Part shown: positions 52,946-60,070 of the stretch, one piece after another
Layout: each line of letters opens with the position of its first letter
How positions within the stretch are numbered: the stretch's first letter is position 1
NCBI RefSeq assembly: GCF_026126405.1
Contig: NZ_JAFMTQ010000017.1
Location: forward strand, 1-60,070
Source of the DNA: Aureitalea sp. L0-47
GTDB lineage: Bacteria > Bacteroidota > Bacteroidia > Flavobacteriales > Flavobacteriaceae
Direction of reading: 5' to 3'
Length of the DNA: 60,070 nucleotides
Translations under genes and position numbers: made by a program
The notes under the pieces: generated by a model
Databases searched by the model: none
Told to the model about the DNA's origin: nothing
What the model saw: the letters and a program-made list of their open reading frames with translations, nothing else

Positions 52946-54199
52946 TTAGTCTTCTAGTTTTCTGAATAAGATACAAGCATTGTGCCCCCCAAATCCGAAG
53001 GTATTACTCATAGCTGCCTTCACTTCGCGGTGCTGCGCCTTGTTAAGCGTTAGGTTGAAAGATGGGTCAATTTCTTCATCCACCGTTGTATGATTGATTG
53101 TAGGAGGAACTGTGGAGTTCTCCATCGCTAAAATAGAAGCGATTGCCTCAATAGCTCCCGCGGCACCCAGGAGGTGACCGGTCATGGATTTGGTAGAATT
53201 GATATTGATGTTTTCGGAATGTTCACCAAAAACTTTTGAGATCGCCTTTAATTCGGCGGTGTCACCTAACGGTGTAGAAGTTCCATGAGTGTTAATATGG
53301 TCTACTTCATCCGGATTCATGTTCGCATCGCGCAAGCAATTCAGCATTACACGTTCAACACCTATACCATCTGGATGAGGTGCCGTCATGTGATATGCAT
53401 CACTAGACATTCCTCCACCTACAACTTCAGCATAGATCTTTGCTCCTCTTTTCTTCGCGTGTTCGTATTCTTCCAGGATCAGTGCTCCTGCACCTTCTCC
53501 CAGGACGAATCCGTCGCGGGTTGCATCGAAAGGACGTGAGGCGGTTTCAGGACTATCATTTCGTGTGGAAAGGGCATGCATGGCATTAAAACCACCCATT
53601 CCAGCTTTGGTCACTGCAGCTTCACTACCTCCTGTAACAATGATATCGCAATGGCCCAAACGAATATAGTTGAGTGCATCGATCATTGCATTCGCAGAGG
53701 AAGCACATGCTGAGACCGTTGTATAGTTCGGCCCCATAAAGCCGTGCTTGATAGAGATATTACCCGGGGCAATATCCGCTATCATTTTAGGAATAAAGAA
53801 GGGGTTGAAACGCGGTGTTCCATCCCCTTCTGCAAAATTTATAACTTCATTTTGAAAGGTCTCCAGCCCACCAATTCCTGCACCCCATATAACCCCTACC
53901 CGAAATTTATCAATTTCGTCGAGATTTATTCCGGCGTCCTTTATGGCTTCGTCTGAGGATACCAAGGCATACTGGGCAAATTTGTCCAGCTTACGCGCTT
54001 CTTTCCTGTCAAAATGGTCTTTAGGATCGTAATTTTTAATTTCACAAGCGAATTTGGTTTTGAACTTTTCAGTATCAAAATAGGTAATAGGCGCGCATCC
54101 GCTTTTTCCATTTTTCAGACCGTCCCAATATTCGGAAACGGTGTTACCAATGGGAGTTAGGGCACCAAGACCTGTAACAACAACTCGCTTAAGTTCCAT
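52946..54199 (-). CDS. fabF: Beta-ketoacyl-ACP synthase II
   Basis: A 417-residue condensing enzyme of fatty acid elongation. The catalytic Cys is in TTVSACASSANAMIDAL, and the two active-site His residues are in HINTHGTSTPLGD and SMTGHLLGAAG. The GFGGHNACILF end is typical of FabF. It uses malonyl-ACP carried by AcpP, whose gene lies 12 bp upstream. The gene order acpP-fabF is near universal. Confidence 0.97.
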   Translation of the reverse strand: MELKRVVVTGLGALTPIGNTVSEYWDGLKNGKSGCAPITYFDTEKFKTKFACEIKNYDPKDHFDRKEARKLDKFAQYALVSSDEAIKDAGINLDEIDKFRVGVIWGAGIGGLETFQNEVINFAEGDGTPRFNPFFIPKMIADIAPGNISIKHGFMGPNYTTVSACASSANAMIDALNYIRLGHCDIIVTGGSEAAVTKAGMGGFNAMHALSTRNDSPETASRPFDATRDGFVLGEGAGALILEEYEHAKKRGAKIYAEVVGGGMSSDAYHMTAPHPDGIGVERVMLNCLRDANMNPDEVDHINTHGTSTPLGDTAELKAISKVFGEHSENININSTKSMTGHLLGAAGAIEAIASILAMENSTVPPTINHTTVDEEIDPSFNLTLNKAQHREVKAAMSNTFGFGGHNACILFRKLED

Positions 54200-54211
54200 A
54201 CGGAAGTATAT

Positions 54212-54445
54212 TTACTTGGCCTCTTCGATGTATGAGATAGCCTGACCTACAGTGGCTATGTTTTCGGCCTGATCGTCTGGGATCTGAATATCGAATTCTT
54301 TTTCGAATTCCATGATAAGCTCAACTGTATCAAGGGAATCTGCCCCAAGGTCGTTGGTGAAGCTAGCTTCATTAACTACTTCATTTTCGTCAACGCCTAA
54401 TTTGTCTACGATGATTGCTTTTACTCTTGATGCAATGTCTGACAT
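54212..54445 (-). CDS. acpP: Acyl carrier protein
   Basis: A 77-residue acidic carrier. The 4'-phosphopantetheine attachment Ser37 is in [17 protein letters not shown], the classic DSL motif. It starts [12 protein letters not shown], typical of Bacteroidota AcpP. It carries acyl chains in fatty acid synthesis. It is the first gene of its operon, with a -7-like TATTTTTG on the minus strand at 54478-54485. Confidence 0.97.
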   Translation of the reverse strand: MSDIASRVKAIIVDKLGVDENEVVNEASFTNDLGADSLDTVELIMEFEKEFDIQIPDDQAENIATVGQAISYIEEAK

Positions 54446-54477
54446 AATGTTTGAATTTAGAATTTAATTAAGTGGCA

Positions 54478-54485
54478 AAAATAAA
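54478..54485 (-). promoter_or_regulatory. Candidate -7 element of the acpP operon
   Basis: TATTTTTG on the minus strand is an exact TAnnTTTG match about 32 bp upstream of the acpP ATG. The -33 box is not clear. Confidence 0.5.
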
Positions 54486-54617
54486 ATATTTTAAATTAAT
54501 ACCCCACTTTAACTAAGAAATGTGATAAGCAATTTAGCAATTTTTGAGCGAAGTAAAACTCCTTTGCCTTACTTTTGTTATTTATAATTTACTTCTACGA
54601 ACAACGACCCCTAGCTA

Positions 54618-55190
54618 ATGAAGAAGCGCATCGCGATTTTTGCCTCTGGCGCCGGTACCAACGCACAGAATATAATTCGATACTTTAAGACCTCATCTGT
54701 TGGAGAGGTTGTCCTTGTGCTCTCTAACAAGAGGCATGCCAAGGTTCTCGAAAAAGCTGAAAATGAAGATATTAAATCTCTATTCTTTGATAAGGTCGAC
54801 TTATACGAAACTGGTCGCGTACTCGACATCCTCGAAAGCAATGAGGTCGATCTTATCGTTCTCGCAGGTTTTCTTCTGAAATTTCCCGATCATATTTTGC
54901 ACGAATACCCAAACAGAGTGATCAATCTCCATCCGGCACTTTTACCTAAATACGGCGGTAAAGGAATGTATGGTAAATATGTGCACGAAGCGATTATCGC
55001 CAATGGTGAAAAAGAAAGTGGTATTACGATACACTATGTTAATGAGCATTATGACGAGGGGACGATTATTTTCCAGGCCAGTACGGCCGTGAGTTCAGAA
55101 GATAATCCGGATTCACTTGCTGAGAAAATCCACGAACTTGAATACAAGCATTTTCCGAAAGTAATCGAGACACTGCTAGAAACTGAATAA
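54618..55190 (+). CDS. purN: Phosphoribosylglycinamide formyltransferase
   Basis: A 190-residue folate-dependent enzyme of purine synthesis (GAR to FGAR). The phosphate-binding loop is FASGAGTNAQNI. The catalytic Asn-His-Asp set is in VINLHPALLPKYGGKGMYG, GITIHYVNEHYDEGTII and the preceding loop. Length is normal. A -7-like TACTTTTG is at 54570-54577, or the start could use TTTG-N18-TAATTTAC at 54563-54592. It is divergent from acpP. The RNase H gene starts 1 bp after its stop. Confidence 0.96.
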   Translation: MKKRIAIFASGAGTNAQNIIRYFKTSSVGEVVLVLSNKRHAKVLEKAENEDIKSLFFDKVDLYETGRVLDILESNEVDLIVLAGFLLKFPDHILHEYPNRVINLHPALLPKYGGKGMYGKYVHEAIIANGEKESGITIHYVNEHYDEGTIIFQASTAVSSEDNPDSLAEKIHELEYKHFPKVIETLLETE

Positions 55191-55191
55191 G

Positions 55192-55827
55192 ATGGCGAAG
55201 AAACAGAAATTCTATGTTGTTTGGTTTGGAAATCCAGCAGGAATCTTCGGGAGCTGGGAGGAATGTCAGCGTTCTATTAAAGGTGTGAAAGGAGCACAGT
55301 ATAAATCTTTTGAGACCTTTGCCGAAGCAAAAACCGCCTACAACAAAGAGTATGCAGACTATAAAGGAAAGGGCAAGAAAAAGACGCGTCTTTCCCCTGA
55401 AGAGCTAGAGAAAATCGGTGATCCAGACCTGTATACCATATCCGTAGATGCCGCTTCAAGCGGTAATCCCGGTAAAATGGAATACAGGGGGGTTGACACG
55501 CAAACGCACAAGGAGCTATTTCGCCAGGGACCTTTTGAACAAGGCACAAACAATGTTGGTGAATTCCTGGCATTGGTTCATGGGATCGCTTACCTGAAAG
55601 AAAAAGAAAGCGACCGCAATATCTACAGCGATAGCAGAATTGCTATGGGATGGGTAAAAAGAAAGAAATGCAATACCAAACTCAAACAGACGGCTAAAAA
55701 CAAAAAGCTCTTTGAACTGATCGCTCGTGCCGAAAAATGGCTTCGGAATAATAAATACGAGACTAAGATCATAAAATGGGAAACCAAGGCCTGGGGTGAG
55801 ATCCCCGCCGACTTCGGAAGAAAATAA
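55192..55827 (+). CDS. rnhA: Ribonuclease H with viroplasmin-type N-terminal domain
   Basis: A 211-residue protein. The N-terminal about 60 residues (KFYVVWFGNPAGIFGSWEEC and AQYKSFETFAEAKTAY) form the viroplasmin / RNase H1 hybrid-binding domain. The RNase H fold follows with Asp in ISVDAASSGNPG, Glu in NNVGEFLALVHG and Asp in IYSDSRIAMGWVK. It cleaves RNA in RNA-DNA hybrids. It follows purN with a one-base gap (TAAGATG) and is followed by a hairpin terminator. Confidence 0.93.
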   Translation: MAKKQKFYVVWFGNPAGIFGSWEECQRSIKGVKGAQYKSFETFAEAKTAYNKEYADYKGKGKKKTRLSPEELEKIGDPDLYTISVDAASSGNPGKMEYRGVDTQTHKELFRQGPFEQGTNNVGEFLALVHGIAYLKEKESDRNIYSDSRIAMGWVKRKKCNTKLKQTAKNKKLFELIARAEKWLRNNKYETKIIKWETKAWGEIPADFGRK

Positions 55828-55855
55828 AAACCCCCTGCTCGAAATCAGGGGGTTT
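55828..55855 (+). terminator. Hairpin terminator after purN-rnhA
   Basis: Stem CCCCCTG (55831-55837) with CAGGGGG (55846-55852), extended by AAA/TTT, and an 8-base loop. The T-run after it is short. Confidence 0.75.
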
Positions 55856-56204
55856 ATCGTACTTTAAAACCGTCTTGAATATGGTCCCAATCTATGAAGT
55901 ATGATGTAGTTCTAAAGTACTTTTTTCAGAATTTGATTTAGTTAGTTGTATTAGGCGAACTCTTCGCCTTACAAAATCAAGATTAAATGTAGGAATTTTC
56001 TTTCTTACTGTTGTGTGAATTACAATTTATTAGTTAAGCAGCGAATATTTTCGATAAACTGCCAACTCCGACTTCCTAATCACCTCTCTTTTAACATTCA
56101 TCATCCATATTTTCAAGTTCAAAACTATCAGTTGTCTCTCTTTTAATAAGGATTTAGTTTTCAATTAAAATACCTAACTTTGCATCTTTCAAAACAGGCC
56201 TTTA
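55856..56204. other. Intergenic region upstream of the PfkB kinase
   Basis: 349 bp without a gene, AT-rich. The only recognisable signal is the promoter at 56152-56182. No riboswitch motif was recognised. Confidence 0.7.
56152..56182 (+). promoter_or_regulatory. Promoter of the PfkB kinase gene
   Basis: TTTA at 56152-56155, a 19-bp spacer and an exact TAACTTTG at 56175-56182 fit the Bacteroidota consensus with one mismatch. The ATG is 22 bp downstream. Confidence 0.7.
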
Positions 56205-57128
56205 ATGAGCAAGCTCGTAATCGTTGGAACCGTCGCGTTCGACGCTATTGAAACACCATTCGGCAAGACCGATAAAATCCTGGGAGGAGCAGCCACTTTT
56301 ATAGGCTTGGCCGCTTCCCAATTCGATGCAGATGGTGCCATCGTATCGGTGGTAGGCGGGGACTTCCCTCAAGAATATATCGACCTTTTAATTTCCAGGG
56401 ATCTGGATGTTTCCGGATTGGAGATCGTGGAATGGGGAAAAACATTCTTCTGGAGTGGAAAATATCACAACGACATGAATTCTCGCGACACCCTGGTCAC
56501 AGAATTAAACGTATTGGAATCCTTTAGTCCCAGGGTGCCTGAGGCATACGTGGATTCCGAAGTGGTTATGCTTGGAAACTTACACCCGGCCGTTCAGTTG
56601 AGCGTGATCGAGCAAATGAAAGATCCGAAGTTGATCGTTCTGGACACCATGAACTTCTGGATGGATAATACACTGGAAGAATTGATGGATGTGGTCTCTA
56701 AAGCGCATGTGATCACCATCAACGATGAAGAGGCGCGACAATTGACTCATGAGTATTCGCTGGTGGTAGCCGCAAAAAAGATTATGGAGATGGGTCCTAA
56801 ATACGTGGTGATCAAGAAAGGAGAGCACGGCGCCTTGTTGTTCCATGAAAACGATATTTTCTTTGCTCCGGCACTGCCATTAGAAGAAGTATTTGACCCT
56901 ACTGGCGCGGGTGATACATTCGCTGGAGGTTTTACCGGTTATCTGGCGAAAACGGGAGACTACAGTTTTGAAGGAATGAAAAACGCCATTATTTATGGTT
57001 CTGCCCTGGCTTCTTTCTGTGTTGAGAAATTCGGAACGGAACGTTTGCTGAACCTTACATCCAAAGAAGTGCATCAGCGTCTGAAGCAATTTCAGAACCT
57101 GACACAATTTGATATAGAATTAACCTAA
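56205..57128 (+). CDS. PfkB family carbohydrate/nucleoside kinase
   Basis: A 307-residue PfkB (ribokinase-like) kinase. The N-terminal opening is GTVAFDAIETPFGKTDKILGGAATF, with the catalytic-site motif near the end: FDPTGAGDTFAGGFTGYLA, whose GAGD Asp is the catalytic base. The substrate is not known. The gene lies directly upstream of the amidophosphoribosyltransferase, which works on ribose phosphates, separated only by a hairpin. Length and motif order are normal. Confidence 0.92.
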   Translation: MSKLVIVGTVAFDAIETPFGKTDKILGGAATFIGLAASQFDADGAIVSVVGGDFPQEYIDLLISRDLDVSGLEIVEWGKTFFWSGKYHNDMNSRDTLVTELNVLESFSPRVPEAYVDSEVVMLGNLHPAVQLSVIEQMKDPKLIVLDTMNFWMDNTLEELMDVVSKAHVITINDEEARQLTHEYSLVVAAKKIMEMGPKYVVIKKGEHGALLFHENDIFFAPALPLEEVFDPTGAGDTFAGGFTGYLAKTGDYSFEGMKNAIIYGSALASFCVEKFGTERLLNLTSKEVHQRLKQFQNLTQFDIELT

Positions 57129-57133
57129 CCACT

Positions 57134-57157
57134 CGCCCTGAAATTCGGGGCGTTTTT
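57134..57157 (+). terminator. Hairpin terminator between the kinase and purF-like genes
   Basis: A 9-bp stem (CGCCCTGAA with TTCGGGGCG, one G-T pair) and tight loop, followed by TTTTT. It lies 20 bp before the purF ATG, so it may also act as an attenuator of the downstream gene. Confidence 0.8.
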
Positions 57158-57176
57158 GGTTCTCATACCTTAAAGC

Positions 57177-59075
<1,899 letters not shown>

Positions 59076-59182
59076 GCTGTTAATTTCCTATAGAAAATAT
59101 AGCAGATCGTGCACTTCAACGATTTATTCACAACCTTTATCTAAAAGTAGGAAAAGTCTGAATCCGGTTCGAGAAATTCATC

Positions 59183-59319
59183 TATATTTGACTCATACCA
59201 TAGCATAAGTAGGTTAAGTTCATGGTAAGATTTGGGGCAAAAAAGGTGAGCGCAAGCTCGCCTTTTTTATTGCCCCAAATCTAAGGGGTGGTGAGCTGCG
59301 TTAGCAGCGAACCGTATCC
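59183..59319 (+). repeat. Structured repeat, copy A (candidate small-RNA unit)
   Basis: It starts with TATATTTG, an exact -7 motif, and its first 45 bp are identical to copy B. A palindrome follows: outer arms GATTTGGGGC (59229-59238) and GCCCCAAATC (59272-59281), inner hairpin GGTGAGC-GCAA-GCTCGCC (59245-59262) flanked by A6 and T6. Then comes a shared tail with GCTGC-GTTA-GCAGC. Confidence 0.85.
59239..59268 (+). terminator. Intrinsic terminator within repeat copy A
   Basis: A6, a 7-bp stem with a GCAA tetraloop, then T6. It would end a transcript of about 75 nt begun at the TATATTTG of the same repeat, and it can also work in reverse. Confidence 0.65.
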
Positions 59320-59400
59320 TACTATCACCTCGTTAAGCTCGCCAATTATTCACAAATCCATGGGGTGGCGACGAAATTCTTTTTTGTAAAATAGTGAAAA

Positions 59401-59429
59401 CAAAAAAGATTGAGGAGCCGTTTTACATC
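59401..59429 (+). repeat. Short dispersed repeat, copy 1
   Basis: 29 bp around GAGGAGCCGTTTT match 59567-59595 at 24 positions by direct count. Confidence 0.6.
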
Positions 59430-59566
59430 CTATTGATCATGCTCGTCTATTTTGTTTCTTATCAACCAAATCTATAGAGTTTGATGCCTGCCGCTCGTGC
59501 GGGTATCTTCACCAAATGTCCACACTTCGACAAGCTCAGCGACCGCAGAACATTCGGTTTTTTTCA

Positions 59567-59595
59567 CAAAAACGATCGAGGAACCGTTTCAAATC
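59567..59595 (+). repeat. Short dispersed repeat, copy 2
   Basis: It is related to 59401-59429 (GAGGAACCGTTTC here). Neither copy lies in a gene. Confidence 0.6.
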
Positions 59596-59811
59596 TCTCG
59601 AATAGGGATCCAAAATCGCATTTCGGGAAATCTTACTGTTAAGTGATTACAGGTATAGGAACGTTTGAATTTAACTATAAAAACCTTAACTTTTGCGAGA
59701 GTATTCGTCTCAAAATGCCCGCTATGAAAGAGAATTCCTATCAAAAGTTGCATTTTAACGAAAAAAGCGGGTTTTGGTCTAAAACTTTGGATTTTGAAAA
59801 ATATAAACCTA

Positions 59812-59950
59812 TATATTTGACTCATACCATAGCATAAGTAGGTTAAGTTCATGGTAGATTTGGGGCAAAAAAAGGTGAATTCTCATTCACCTTTTTTTAT
59901 TGGCCCAAATCGAAGGGGTGGCGAGCTGCGTCAGCAGCGAGGCGTATTCC
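59812..59950 (+). repeat. Structured repeat, copy B (candidate small-RNA unit)
   Basis: Same order as copy A: TATATTTG (59812-59819), the identical 45-bp segment, GATTTGGGGC at 59857-59866 with GGCCCAAATC at 59902-59911, and inner hairpin GGTGAAT-TCTC-ATTCACC (59874-59891) between A7 and T7. Two stem pairs differ from copy A on both sides, so pairing is kept. Confidence 0.85.
59867..59898 (+). terminator. Intrinsic terminator within repeat copy B
   Basis: A7, a perfect 7-bp stem with a TCTC loop, then T7. It corresponds to the terminator in copy A with covarying stem bases. Confidence 0.65.
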
Positions 59951-60070
59951 ATCTTTCAGAATTCTCAACTCATATTCTACCCGATCCAATGTTAATTACG
60001 CAGTTGAACGTACGAGAAGCGTTGCGTTTCAATTCTACACTTACTCCTGATGCATTTCATTATACCCCAA

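Larger units (their letters stand above)
59076..60070. other. Non-coding 995-bp region rich in short repeats
   Basis: No convincing protein-coding gene is visible after purF to the window end. The stretch carries two copies of a roughly 138-bp structured repeat (59183-59319 and 59812-59950) and a second pair of 29-bp related segments (59401-59429 and 59567-59595, 24 of 29 identical). A REP-like TTCGACAAGCTCAGC is at about 59525-59540. Confidence 0.75.

Noticed and set aside
59643-59837. A 64-codon plus-strand frame and an 87-codon minus-strand frame in the last kilobase
   Set aside because: Both run into the conserved repeat, have no recognisable domain, and overlap each other.
59183-59950. 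Integron attC sites in the repeat pair
   Set aside because: GTTRRRY-like heptamers (GTTAAGT, GTTAAGC) occur, but no matching RYYYAAC partner in the right arrangement, no cassette ORF between copies and no integrase.

Overview
The window comes from a member of the Bacteroidota, almost certainly a marine Flavobacteriaceae; the genus cannot be fixed from the sequence. Several markers point there. There are type IX secretion (Por) C-terminal sorting domains at the left edge and in the 638-residue surface protein. The complete batA-E aerotolerance operon is present, as is the gene order acpP-fabF-rnc-IPExxxVDY-pyk. Promoter-like motifs fit the Bacteroidota pattern TTTG-N19-TAnnTTTG, and few genes have Shine-Dalgarno sequences. 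Base composition is moderate in the core genes and visibly more AT-rich between about 17.4 and 24.1 kb.

Layout. 1-4.5 kb: end of a secreted T9SS protein, pheS with two small conserved genes, cvpA, and a SulP anion transporter. 4.6-13.7 kb: an eight-gene minus-strand operon moxR-DUF58-(BatD-like)-batA-batB-batC-batD-batE, probably a membrane-associated MoxR/VWA chaperone system. 13.9-15.7 kb: an aldo/keto reductase and a short-chain dehydrogenase, separated by heptanucleotide tandem repeats and a REP-like palindrome. 15.7-24.1 kb: an accessory region with a four-helix-bundle (S23/IVP) gene, an AlbA_2-type ATP-binding gene, a CHAT-domain protease, an XRE-ImmA/IrrE metallopeptidase with a partner gene, and a PD-(D/E)XK-like protein. 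This region is marked by a second copy of the 3' end of the AlbA_2 gene and by a separate pair of direct repeats. It is the best place to look for an undescribed defence or stress system.

24.2-27.1 kb: an SPFH / zinc-ribbon membrane protein / PPP-phosphatase operon resembling ydjI-ydjG of Bacillus. 27.1-31.9 kb: a Tat-type glycosidase lipoprotein, an ALDH7-type aldehyde dehydrogenase, a PdxH-like oxidase coupled to 3-hydroxyanthranilate dioxygenase, and a CAP-domain lipoprotein. A 17-bp-arm palindrome overlaps the dioxygenase start codon. 32-47 kb: an isoaspartyl peptidase, a small monooxygenase, the alpha-2-macroglobulin/pbpC pair of periplasmic defence and peptidoglycan synthesis, a GH20 hexosaminidase, cutC, a His-rich YCII lipoprotein, CYTH and VOC proteins, and dinB.

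47-59 kb: an SH3 lipoprotein, a T9SS surface protein, the pyk-rnc-fabF-acpP minus-strand cluster, divergent purN with RNase H, a PfkB kinase, and a long amidophosphoribosyltransferase. The last kilobase has no convincing gene. It carries two diverged copies of a roughly 138-bp repeat, each with a perfect -7 motif, a strongly conserved 45-bp segment and an intrinsic-terminator hairpin whose stem covaries between copies. This looks like a duplicated small-RNA or structured repeat family.
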